Under the pieces are notes generated by a model that worked only from the letters and a program-made list of their open reading frames with translations, did no database searches and was not told the DNA's origin. This document shows, piece after piece, positions 16,831 through 24,661 of a DNA stretch of 64,000 bases. The position numbers and the translations under genes were made by a program. Each line of letters opens with the position of its first letter. Position 1 is the first letter of the stretch. The stretch is from Caldatribacterium sp051549785 (GTDB taxonomy: Bacteria > Atribacterota > Atribacteria > Atribacterales > Caldatribacteriaceae): positions 434,001 to 498,000 of the forward strand of contig NZ_CP189974.1 of NCBI RefSeq assembly GCF_051549785.1. The letters are read 5' to 3'.

Positions 16831-17766
16831 TTATGGAATTGGCTCTACTGTAACGGCTTCCAGGCACCGTGGAACCATAGCAGGGTCAAAAACTCCGGCG
16901 CCCCTTGAGAAGGTGTTGGCAAGACCACAGGCCGTAGCAAAGCGAAGGGCCTCCGCAAAAGGTGTCCCCTGGGAAAGACGAAGAACGAGCACCCCGACGA
17001 GGGTATCCCCTGAACCGATGAAATACTCCCCATGGACGGCCTCCTTGAGCCCTACAGACCACCGCTTCCCCTTCCAGGAAGCCACAATTCCCCGGGGACC
17101 GTCAGAGAGCACCACGCATGCCACTCCCTTTTCCTCAAAGAGGGCCACAGCCCTGAGCTTATCTTCGAAGGAACGGATGGGAAAACCGAGAACCTCTTCA
17201 GCTTCTCTCACATTCGGTTTTACCATAAATAGCGGATTTTGCAAAGCCCTCCTCAGCGGTTCCCCCGAGGTGTCCACGACTACCCGCACGCCTTTTCTTG
17301 AGGCCCTTCTTGCACACTCTGCGTAGAAATCGACCCGCAATCCCCGGGGGAGTGACCCCGAAAGAATGAGGTAATCTCCCTCCCCAAGGTGCTCCTCAAA
17401 AAAGCGGAGGCATTGCACCGCCTGAGCAAGAGGTACCACAGGTCCGGGTTCGTTCACGACCGTGTGCCGCCCGGTTTTCTCTTCATGAAGGACGGTGGTG
17501 ATTCGCGTCTCCCCCTGAAGCGGCCAGAAGGAAAAGTCAAGGTTTTCCTCTCGTAGACCCTCGACCATCATCTCCCCCACTCTCCCTCCAAGGAAAAGGA
17601 GGAGCTTCGCCTTCCCACCGGCCCGGTGAATTGCCCGGGCCACGTTTACCCCCTTTCCCCCGGGAGTCACGGTGACGTCCCTTGCCCGGTGGACCTCGTT
17701 AAGGACGACCTCATCAAGGACAAGGAGGCGATCGAGCGCCGGATTAGCGCAGAGAACGACAATCAC
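16831..17766 (-). CDS. PfkB-family hexose-phosphate kinase (1-phosphofructokinase-like)
   Basis: This 311-residue carbohydrate kinase is of the LacC/FruK subgroup, which phosphorylates fructose-1-phosphate or tagatose-6-phosphate. Markers are the start VVLCANPALDRLL, GGKGVNVARAIHRAGG, LSGSLPRGL, VKPNVREAEEVLGF and the catalytic-base region YFIGSGDTLVGVLV, where GSGD replaces the commoner GAGD as in many FruK proteins. The GTG start overlaps the fructokinase stop by four bases (GTGA), so the two kinases are coupled. No PTS gene is visible, so the substrate phosphate ester probably comes from another route. Confidence 0.88.
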   Translation of the reverse strand: MIVVLCANPALDRLLVLDEVVLNEVHRARDVTVTPGGKGVNVARAIHRAGGKAKLLLFLGGRVGEMMVEGLREENLDFSFWPLQGETRITTVLHEEKTGRHTVVNEPGPVVPLAQAVQCLRFFEEHLGEGDYLILSGSLPRGLRVDFYAECARRASRKGVRVVVDTSGEPLRRALQNPLFMVKPNVREAEEVLGFPIRSFEDKLRAVALFEEKGVACVVLSDGPRGIVASWKGKRWSVGLKEAVHGEYFIGSGDTLVGVLVLRLSQGTPFAEALRFATACGLANTFSRGAGVFDPAMVPRCLEAVTVEPIP

Positions 17767-18755
17767 AGGGGATGCTCCTCCAAGAAAATCTCCACTTCTT
17801 CCTGGGTCGGCAGGGCCGGGATGGCACCCTTTCTGGTTGTGGTGAGCGCACCAACAGCGTTAGCCCGCCGTGCTGCGTGGTACAGTGCGTCTTCGGGGAT
17901 GTCCTTCCCATCCCGGAGATCCTTCCAGAACATGTACAGAGAGCTCAGGAGTCCGGCGACGAATCCATCCCCTGCTCCTGTAGTGTCTACCGTAGCCACG
18001 GAAAACCCGGGGACCTCGAGCCGACTTTTTCCACTGACCACAAGGCACCCCTTCTTCCCCAGCGTCACCGCAATGAGAGCAAGACGGTACCGCTCCTGCA
18101 AGAATGCCAGGGCCCCCTCAAGGCTTTCGCTTGCAGCAATGAATCTCGCTTCTTCCTCGTTCACCTTGAGGACATGGGTTTTCTCAAGTCCCTGGCGCAT
18201 GCGGAACCGGGCTTCCTCAGGGTCCTTCCAGAGCTGCAACCTGAGGTTGGGGTCAAAGGATATGAGGTACCCGTACTTTTCGGCAAGCCCCAGGGCTTTC
18301 AGGGTTGCGCTGCAGGCGGGTTCATGGGTCATGGTGATGGAACCAAAATGGAAGACCCCGCTCCCCTGAAAGCATTCCTCGGTGATGTCGCTTTGGTCAA
18401 GAAGGGTGTCTGCTCCTGGGTCCCGGTAGAAGACGAAATCCCGTTCGCCTTCCTTCGTGAGGGAAACGAAGGCCAGGGTGGTTTTGGCCTTTTCTGTCAT
18501 GGTGAGGAAGCGGGTGTTAACGCCGTTTCGGGCCAGGGTCTCCCGTAAAAACTCTCCAAAGGCGTCCTTCCCCACCTTCCCGATGAAGTAGGCCTCAATC
18601 CCGAGTTTGGCCAGCCCCACCGCGACGTTGGCCGGAGCCCCCCCGGGAGCCTTCTCGAATCCTGGGGCATCCTTTAGAGTCACACCGCTTGCGGTGGAAA
18701 CGAAATCGATGAGGAGTTCCCCAAGGCACAGTGCCTTTTTGTCGAGAGACACCAA
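17763..18755 (-). CDS. PfkB-family fructokinase
   Basis: This 330-residue ATP-dependent sugar kinase resembles bacterial fructokinases (fructose to fructose-6-phosphate). It shows ALCLGELLIDFVS at the start, the sugar-binding GGAPANVAVGLAKLG, GKVGKDAFGEFL, SFDPNLRLQLW, and the catalytic anion-hole motif TTGAGDGFVAGLL with its aspartate. The start is TTG at 18755 or GTG at 18752 behind GAGGTGAT. It lies 11 bases after xylB and overlaps the next kinase, forming a three-kinase block for pentose and hexose use. Confidence 0.92.
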   Translation of the reverse strand: MVSLDKKALCLGELLIDFVSTASGVTLKDAPGFEKAPGGAPANVAVGLAKLGIEAYFIGKVGKDAFGEFLRETLARNGVNTRFLTMTEKAKTTLAFVSLTKEGERDFVFYRDPGADTLLDQSDITEECFQGSGVFHFGSITMTHEPACSATLKALGLAEKYGYLISFDPNLRLQLWKDPEEARFRMRQGLEKTHVLKVNEEEARFIAASESLEGALAFLQERYRLALIAVTLGKKGCLVVSGKSRLEVPGFSVATVDTTGAGDGFVAGLLSSLYMFWKDLRDGKDIPEDALYHAARRANAVGALTTTRKGAIPALPTQEEVEIFLEEHPL

Positions 18756-18766
18756 AGTCCATCACC

Positions 18767-20287
18767 TCACTCCGCAATTCTCCGGTAGAACGGAGCCAGT
18801 GCCGGATAGAGGTCCCGCCAGATACGGTAGAGGTGCTCGTACCTTGCCACAAGGTGTTCATCGGGGAGGACCTTTTCAGTCACCGCCACAGCCCGGGCAC
18901 AAGCTTCCTCGACGCTCCAGAAGACCCCTCGCCCCACAGCGGCAAGGAGGGCAGCGCCAAACGCCGGACCCTCGTCCACTTTCACGCCAAAGAGGGGCAC
19001 CTGGTACACCGCAGCCTGGATTTTCCGCCAGAGCGGGCTCCTTGCTCCACCACCGATAGCCCGGACTTCCTCAATGGGGATGCCCATCTCCCGGATGATT
19101 TCGAAGGAGTCCCGCATCCCGAAGGTCACCCCCTCCATCACCGCCCGGACAAGGTCGTTCTTGCGGTGCTTCAGGGTGAGGCCAAAGAAGACTCCCCGGG
19201 CAAAGGGGTCCGCATGAGGCGTTCGTTCCCCGGTGAGATAAGGAAGAAAGAGCAGCCCTTCGGCTCCGGGAACCGATTTTTCCGCCTCTTCGCTCAGAAG
19301 TTCATACGCGTCCTTTTCAAGGATCATAGCCACGTTCTTCTCTTCAAGCCCTAAAACGTCCCGGAACCACCGGAGAGAACCCCCCGCCGAAAGCATCACG
19401 CCCATGACGTGCCATTTCCCGGGAACCGCATGGCAGAAGGTGTGCACCCGACCTTTTGGATCCACCCGAACCTCGTCGCTAAAGGCGAACACCACTCCCG
19501 AGGTACCGATGCTTGCCGAGACCAGTCCGGACCTCACAATACCCGTACCGATGGCCCCCGCCGCATTATCCCCGCCACCGGCAACCACAAGGACGTCCTC
19601 CCGCATCCCCAGAAGCTCTGCGACCTCCCGCTTTATACGCCCCGTCACCTCAGGCGACTCAAAGGAGGGTGGGAACCAGGAGGGAGAGAAATCCAAAGCC
19701 CTAATGAGCTCTTCCGACCACTGTCTCTTGGGAACATCAAAGAGGGAGGTTCCCGAAGCATCGGAGACATCGGTGGCAAACTCTCCTGAAAGCCGGAAAC
19801 GAACGTAATCCTTGGGGAGGAGCACCTTGGCAATCTTCCGGTAGACCTCCGGTTCGTTGTTCTTCACCCAGAGGATTTTCGGGGCGGTGAAGCCGGGAAG
19901 AACAGGGTTACAGTTAATGCTCATGATGCGCTCAAGACCGACTTTTTCTGTGATTTCCTGGCATTCCCGAGCCGTCCGCTGGTCGCACCAGAGAATCGCT
20001 GGGCGAAGGACCTCTCCCCTGTCGTTCAGAAAGACTGAGCCGTGCATCTGGCCTGTGAGGCCGATACCGGAGACATCCCTGGGGTCAATCCCCGAAATCT
20101 CTAAAACCTTTTTGAGCGCCTGCACCGTCCCCTGCCACCAGTCTTCAGGATTCTGCTCGGCCCAGTTCGGGCGAGGGGTGTACAGAGGGTACTCGGCCAC
20201 GCTCTTCCCCCGGAGCTCCCCCCTCTCGTCGATAAGGACAACCTTGCACCCTGTCGTTCCCACATCAATTCCCAGAAAGTACTCCAT
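18767..20287 (-). CDS. xylB: Xylulokinase
   Basis: This enzyme phosphorylates D-xylulose to xylulose-5-phosphate, the entry to the pentose phosphate pathway. The 506-residue FGGY kinase starts MEYFLGIDVGTTGCKVVLID (phosphate-1 motif), has GIGLTGQMHGSV, ILWCDQRTA, the ADP-binding VVAGGGDNAAGAIGTG, GTSGVVFAFSD, LPYLTGERTPHADP and GGGARSPLWRKI. The MHG and WCDQR signatures are those of XylB rather than glycerol or ribulose kinases. The ATG at 20287 has GGAGGTGA upstream and a minus-strand TACAAT at 20336-20341. It is the first gene of the long minus-strand operon. No xylose isomerase is in the window. Confidence 0.94.
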   Translation of the reverse strand: MEYFLGIDVGTTGCKVVLIDERGELRGKSVAEYPLYTPRPNWAEQNPEDWWQGTVQALKKVLEISGIDPRDVSGIGLTGQMHGSVFLNDRGEVLRPAILWCDQRTARECQEITEKVGLERIMSINCNPVLPGFTAPKILWVKNNEPEVYRKIAKVLLPKDYVRFRLSGEFATDVSDASGTSLFDVPKRQWSEELIRALDFSPSWFPPSFESPEVTGRIKREVAELLGMREDVLVVAGGGDNAAGAIGTGIVRSGLVSASIGTSGVVFAFSDEVRVDPKGRVHTFCHAVPGKWHVMGVMLSAGGSLRWFRDVLGLEEKNVAMILEKDAYELLSEEAEKSVPGAEGLLFLPYLTGERTPHADPFARGVFFGLTLKHRKNDLVRAVMEGVTFGMRDSFEIIREMGIPIEEVRAIGGGARSPLWRKIQAAVYQVPLFGVKVDEGPAFGAALLAAVGRGVFWSVEEACARAVAVTEKVLPDEHLVARYEHLYRIWRDLYPALAPFYRRIAE

Positions 20288-20380
20288 ACCCTCCCTCACC
20301 TCCAAAGGTCCTTGAAGGAAGCTCTCCTTTGAGGAATTGTACCACATTCTCTGTCGCGTCTCTTCTTGAGAATCCAGGCC

Positions 20381-20409
20381 TTTACACCCTTTTGCTCGCA
20401 GGATACAAT
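20381..20409 (+). promoter_or_regulatory. Sigma-70-type promoter of the peptidase gene
   Basis: TTTACA (20381-20386) and TACAAT (20404-20409) are spaced by exactly 17 bases and lie 18 bases ahead of the M28 peptidase start. It is back to back with the xylB promoter region. Confidence 0.7.
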
Positions 20410-20427
20410 GGAAAAAAGGCGAAGAAG

Positions 20428-21558
20428 ATGAGCCGAGAAAGTCTTTTAGACCATGTGCTGGCAAGGGTCCAGAGCTTTGGACCCCGCCCCTCGGCTTCTC
20501 ACAGGGAGCGGGAATTCCTCCTTTTCGTCCAGGAAACCCTCAATCGCCTTGGCCTTCAAACGGCGCGGGAGAGCTTCCGAGCGCCGGCCACCTACACCTG
20601 GGCACACCTTGTGTTCTGGCTTGGGCTTGCCCAGGCAGGCCTTGTCCTCCCTCGCGTTCCGCTTCTTTCGGCCATCTCAAGCCTTGTGCTCTTGGTCCTT
20701 GAGTACTTTGAGCTCTCAACCTTTCCTCTCGTGAGCCGGCTTTTCTGCTTCCACACTTCAGGCAACGTCTTGGGGAAAAACGGCGAAGACCCGGAGGTTG
20801 TCTTTATAGCCCATGCCGACTCCGCCACCACCTCGATCTTCTTCCATCCCCGCTTTGTCACCAGCCCTCGGATATCCCTGCTCCTTCTCATCACCGCATC
20901 CCTTGCCATTACGGGAGTAAGCGTGCTCGCCGTATTCTTCCCCCTGGAACTCTGGTTCTGGATTGCCCTGCCTTTTGCCCTTTATCTCCTCTTCCTCGCC
21001 TTCGGGCACTTCCACCGGGAAGTGGCCATGCCCCCCTCCCCCGGGGCAAACGACAACGGAAGCGGCGTGGCCGTGGTTTTGGAGCTTTCGCGAATCCTCA
21101 AGGAGCGGGGCATCCCCTTCTGGGCCGTGATCACAGGAGCTGAAGAATCGGGCAACTGGGGAGCTCTGCACCTCATCGCAAAACACGGGCCAAAACTGCG
21201 GGGAAAGCCCATCGTTAACCTTGACAACCTGGGGAGCGGGACGCTCACGCTGGCCACTCACGAGGGCATGTGGAGGATTTATGAAGCCACACCAAGCCTC
21301 GTCACCGAGTTCCAGAAACTCTCCCTGCCTTTTCTGGCCTTTCGGCCTTACCTTGGGCTTTCTACCGATGCCACTCCCCTCCTTGCCCGGGGATTTCCTG
21401 CCGTAACCATCATCGCCCTGGGAGAACAGGGGTTGCCGGTGAACTGGCACTGGCACACCGACACCGTGGAGAACCTCGCAAGAGACAATCTGGAAAAGGC
21501 TGTACAGCTTGTGCTTTCGTGGATAGCGCACCGCCGTGGACTTCTTCCAGAGCATTGA
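20428..21558 (+). CDS. Membrane M28-family zinc aminopeptidase
   Basis: This protein of about 376 residues has a split peptidase domain. Residues 1-75 and 110-140 hold the start of the fold with the first zinc histidine in VFIAHADSATTS. Hydrophobic stretches near residues 60-95 and 165-205 are membrane helices. The active site resumes with GANDNGSGVAVVLELS (bridging aspartate), TGAEESGNWGA (catalytic and zinc glutamates), NLDNLGSG and the final zinc histidine in NWHWHTDTVEN. The ATG at 20428 was chosen because a promoter -10 lies just upstream, excluding the earlier in-frame starts. It overlaps the PAP2 gene by 23 bases. Peptide substrate unknown. Confidence 0.85.
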   Translation: MSRESLLDHVLARVQSFGPRPSASHREREFLLFVQETLNRLGLQTARESFRAPATYTWAHLVFWLGLAQAGLVLPRVPLLSAISSLVLLVLEYFELSTFPLVSRLFCFHTSGNVLGKNGEDPEVVFIAHADSATTSIFFHPRFVTSPRISLLLLITASLAITGVSVLAVFFPLELWFWIALPFALYLLFLAFGHFHREVAMPPSPGANDNGSGVAVVLELSRILKERGIPFWAVITGAEESGNWGALHLIAKHGPKLRGKPIVNLDNLGSGTLTLATHEGMWRIYEATPSLVTEFQKLSLPFLAFRPYLGLSTDATPLLARGFPAVTIIALGEQGLPVNWHWHTDTVENLARDNLEKAVQLVLSWIAHRRGLLPEH

Positions 21559-22372
21559 GCTACTCCTTGCCATTCAGCGGATTTCTTCGCCTTTCCTTGA
21601 CCTTTTCATGCGGGGGATATCCTTTCTGGGAAGTGAGTTCTTCTACTTCGGCGTTCTCGTCTTCCTCTACTGGAGGACACAGAGAGCCTTTGCCATACGT
21701 CTGGCCTTTGTGGTCCTCGTTTCGCTTTATACGAATTTCCTCCTGAAAGCCCTCTTCGCCCTTCCCCGCCCTGCAGGAGCGGGCTTGCGCATCCTCGAAA
21801 TCCCCGAGGACTTCTCCTTCCCGAGTGGCCATGCCCAGTCGGTTGCCTCTTTCTGGTTTTTCCTGGCCTTTTCTCTCCGGAGACCCCTCTACTTCTGGCT
21901 TTCGGGAATCTTGACTTCGTGCGTCGCCCTCTCCCGAATGTACCTTGGGGTTCATTATCCTGGGGACGTGGTCTCTGGCGCCTCTTTGGGCGTGCTCTTT
22001 GCCTGGTTCTTCACCAGAGTCTCCCTCCCCACCCTGCATCCCCGGGCAGCGGGAATACTGCTTGTCCTGGGAAGCCTTGCGGGCTTTCTTCTCGCTCCGA
22101 CCCCTCCTGCCGTGAAAGTCGCAGGGTCCTTAAGCGGGGCACTTTCTGGATATTTCTTTGCGACGCTCCTTGGACTTAAAGAAAGACCATTTGCGCTGAG
22201 AGAATACCTCTGGGGAGCGGGGATGGTTCTTGCGGTGTACCTGGGAGGGAAAATGGTCCCGCTCAACAGCACCCTTTGGCTTTTTGGACGGTATTTTTTG
22301 GCGAATTGCTGCGCCACCTTCTTCGTTCCACTCCTTGTGGAAAGCATGAGAAAGGAGGGGGCTAAGAGGTGA
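21536..22372 (+). CDS. PAP2-superfamily membrane phosphatase
   Basis: This 278-residue integral membrane protein has the three phosphatase motifs: KALFALPRP (motif 1, K-x6-RP), FPSGHAQS (motif 2 with catalytic histidine) and SRMYLGVHYPGDV (motif 3, with nucleophile histidine). It probably dephosphorylates lipid phosphates such as undecaprenyl diphosphate or phosphatidate at the periplasmic face. About seven to eight helices are predicted. It starts with GTG inside the 3' end of the peptidase gene (23-base overlap), so the pair is coupled. Confidence 0.9.
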   Translation: MDFFQSIELLLAIQRISSPFLDLFMRGISFLGSEFFYFGVLVFLYWRTQRAFAIRLAFVVLVSLYTNFLLKALFALPRPAGAGLRILEIPEDFSFPSGHAQSVASFWFFLAFSLRRPLYFWLSGILTSCVALSRMYLGVHYPGDVVSGASLGVLFAWFFTRVSLPTLHPRAAGILLVLGSLAGFLLAPTPPAVKVAGSLSGALSGYFFATLLGLKERPFALREYLWGAGMVLAVYLGGKMVPLNSTLWLFGRYFLANCCATFFVPLLVESMRKEGAKR

Positions 22373-22500
22373 TCGTGATTGCTGTGACCCCCAGCTTTTG
22401 TCCTGACCGGATGCTCTTTGTGGAACGGCATGACAGCGCTATTTCCGCCTTCACCGGCACCCCTCTGGGGCCAAAAATGGATAGAGAAGACCCACCCTGA
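22369..22500 (+). CDS. Possible 43-residue coupled small gene or remnant
   Basis: A GTG at 22369 overlaps the PAP2 stop codon (GTGA) and has AAAGGAGG ten bases upstream. The reading frame begins VIVIAVTPSFCPDRMLFVER and stops after 43 codons. The opening resembles the first strand of a TIM-barrel enzyme such as a thiamine-phosphate-synthase-like protein, but nothing further fits. It may be a truncated gene. Support is only the coupling and ribosome binding site. Confidence 0.25.
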   Translation: MIVIAVTPSFCPDRMLFVERHDSAISAFTGTPLGPKMDREDPP

Positions 22501-23218
22501 AAAAGGGTTCTTCGGACACTTCCCAGGACAAGCAAAGGTACCTGTGGGAACACCAGAATGGATGGAGAGCGCGATGATTGGGGTTATCCTTGAGAACGCT
22601 CGGGGAGAAATTGTCTTTGCAAACGACGAAGCGCTGCGCCTTCTCGGCATCAAGCAGGAAGACCAGAAGGTGTTCCGGACACTCCGTGAGGCACTCTCAG
22701 GAAGCGCGGGAAGCTGGATACCCTGCTCCATAGGCTATGGTTCCTCCGCCCTTGAGGCGCTGGTCATCCCCCTCGCCAGAGGAGGGCAGCCCTTTGGAAG
22801 GGCAATACTCCTTCGGGAAAGTCGTAGCGTTTCGCACAGAGAATGGAATCTTCCCGCAGCCATTCTCGATGCCATTCCCGATTGCGTCTACGCGAAGGAT
22901 AAAGGCCATCGCTTCCTGTTTGCCAACAGGGCCACCGCGAGGTACCTGGGTCTTTCCACCAGAGAGGAATTGCTCGGAAAAACCGATTTCGACCTCAAAC
23001 CCCGAGAACTTGCGCAACAGCACTGGAACGAAGAAGAGGAGTTTCTGTGCGCTGGACGGGAAATCCTGAAGAGAGAGCGGGAGATCGACGACCTGACCGG
23101 AAAAGCCTGGGTTGCTACCATCACAATCCTTCTCCGAAACGACCAAGGAGAGGTCATTGGCCTCGTTGGCGTGGACCGGGACATCACAGAACAGAAGCTC
23201 GCAGAGGAAGCACTGTAG
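22418..23218 (+). CDS. N-terminal PAS part of a nonsense-split signalling protein
   Basis: This 266-residue fragment carries two PAS-type sensor domains. The first (about residues 50-130) holds MIGVILENARGEIVFANDEA. The second (about 145-262) starts AILDAIPDCVYAKDKGHRFLF and ends with the PAC signature GLVGVDRDITEQKLAEEAL. It stops at a TAG (23216-23218). The same frame continues without another stop through 16 more codons into the downstream GGDEF/HD-GYP gene, so this is very probably the first part of one protein of about 746 residues. The start is unsure: TTG 22418, GTG 22544 (behind AAAGG) or ATG 22562 are possible. No output domain is present in this part. Confidence 0.7.
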   Translation: MWNGMTALFPPSPAPLWGQKWIEKTHPEKGFFGHFPGQAKVPVGTPEWMESAMIGVILENARGEIVFANDEALRLLGIKQEDQKVFRTLREALSGSAGSWIPCSIGYGSSALEALVIPLARGGQPFGRAILLRESRSVSHREWNLPAAILDAIPDCVYAKDKGHRFLFANRATARYLGLSTREELLGKTDFDLKPRELAQQHWNEEEEFLCAGREILKREREIDDLTGKAWVATITILLRNDQGEVIGLVGVDRDITEQKLAEEAL

Positions 23219-23266
23219 GAATCGGAGCACGAGAAATCCCTCATCCTGAATGCTTTAGGGGAACAG

Positions 23267-24658
23267 GTGACCTACCTTGACCGGGACTTCCGGATTGTCT
23301 GGGTGAACGCGGCCGTGCTGCACAACTTCGGTCGACCTCCCGAATACTTCATCGGAAAACGGTGCTTTGAGGTGATTGAGGGGCGGGATGGTCCCTGTCC
23401 GGGCTGCGCTGTAGCGAAAACCTTCGAAAGCCAGAAGCCAGAAACGGGAGAAGTGGTTTCCCGAAACGGCATCATCTGGCTCCAGAAAGCCTATCCCATC
23501 TTCGACGAAGCAGGACGGGTGGCTCGAGTAGTAGAAATTTCAAGGAACGTTACGGAGGAAAAGCGGGCTCTCGAGCGGATCCAGTACCTCACCTTCCACG
23601 ATCCCCTTACCGGCTGTTACAACCGGCGCTTCTTCCAGGAAGAACTGAAGCGCCTCGACACCCCAAGGCAACTCCCCCTGAGCATCACCATGGCCGACGT
23701 GAACAACCTGAAGCTTGTCAACGACGCCTTCGGCCACAGAAAGGGTGACGAGCTCCTGCAGAAGGTAGCCAGGATTCTCTCCTCATCCCGTCGAACGGAA
23801 GACCTCGTGGTCCGCTGGGGAGGGGACGAATTCCTTGTGCTCCTTCCCAGAACCCCCGCTGCCGTTGTACAGGAAATCATGGAGCGAACCCGAAAACGAT
23901 GCGCCGAGGAGTCCCAAAAAGGCGAAAGGCACGTTCGGATAAGCGTTGCCTTGGGATGCGCCACCAAAGAAAAGGACGAAGACCTCCTTCAGGTGATTAA
24001 CGAGGCGGAGGTACAGATGTACCGGGACAAATTCGCCGATGCCCGGATTGTTCGGCATCTCACGCTGCTTTCGCTTGAGCAATCTCTTCGAGAAATCCCC
24101 GGAGAAATGGAAACCCACTGTCAACGCCTGCGGGTTCTGGCTCGAAAGATGGGCGTGGCTCTGGGTCTTTCCCAAAAAGACCTTGAGGCCCTGGACCTTC
24201 TGGCTCGCCTCCACGACCTGGGAAAGCTCGGTATCTCTCGCGATCTTCTTGCCAAACCCAGACCCCTCACCGACGCCGAATGGGAGGAGATCCGACGGCA
24301 CCCTGAAATCGGCTACCGCATGGCTCAGGTGTTCCCGGAGCTTGCTCCAGTGGCCGAGGGTATCCTCACCCACCACGAACGTTTCGACGGCACCGGATAT
24401 CCCCAGGGACTCAAGGGAGAAGAAATCCCCCTCCTCGCCCGCATCATCGCCATTGTTGACGCTTTCGATACGATGACCAGCGATCGACCTCACCGGAAAG
24501 CCCTGACCGTAAAGGAGGCCCTGGAGTACATCCGCGAGAACGCCGGAACCCAGTTTGACCCAGACCTCGTCGCCCTGTTCCTCAGCATGCTCGAAGAACC
24601 CAAAAACCCTTCCCCGCGAAAGGAGGTGGGGAGGGTATACCCTCCCCACCCGCAGTGA
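23267..24658 (+). CDS. PAS-GGDEF-HD-GYP cyclic-di-GMP enzyme (C-terminal part of split gene)
   Basis: This 463-residue continuation starts at an in-frame GTG 48 bases after the amber codon. It has a third PAS domain (residues 1-105, VTYLDRDFRIVWVNAA), then a GGDEF diguanylate cyclase domain (115-265) with DPLTGCYNRRFFQEEL, an intact RWGGDEFLVLLP and an inhibitory I-site RTED exactly five residues before the GGDEF loop. An HD-GYP phosphodiesterase domain (290-440) follows, with LHDLGKLGIS and HHERFDGTGYPQG. It could make and break cyclic-di-GMP. Restart at the GTG could give a functional catalytic half lacking the first two sensors, since reading frame and motifs are intact. Confidence 0.85.
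   Translation: MTYLDRDFRIVWVNAAVLHNFGRPPEYFIGKRCFEVIEGRDGPCPGCAVAKTFESQKPETGEVVSRNGIIWLQKAYPIFDEAGRVARVVEISRNVTEEKRALERIQYLTFHDPLTGCYNRRFFQEELKRLDTPRQLPLSITMADVNNLKLVNDAFGHRKGDELLQKVARILSSSRRTEDLVVRWGGDEFLVLLPRTPAAVVQEIMERTRKRCAEESQKGERHVRISVALGCATKEKDEDLLQVINEAEVQMYRDKFADARIVRHLTLLSLEQSLREIPGEMETHCQRLRVLARKMGVALGLSQKDLEALDLLARLHDLGKLGISRDLLAKPRPLTDAEWEEIRRHPEIGYRMAQVFPELAPVAEGILTHHERFDGTGYPQGLKGEEIPLLARIIAIVDAFDTMTSDRPHRKALTVKEALEYIRENAGTQFDPDLVALFLSMLEEPKNPSPRKEVGRVYPPHPQ
24625..24650. terminator. 26-bp perfect palindrome at convergent gene ends
   Basis: A perfect inverted repeat (13 + 13 bases, no loop, G/C-rich with TATA at the centre) lies in the last codons of the GGDEF/HD-GYP gene, 12 bases before the end of the converging phosphoesterase gene. 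It lacks a T-run but could act as a two-way transcription stop. Confidence 0.45.
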
Positions 24659-24661
24659 CAC

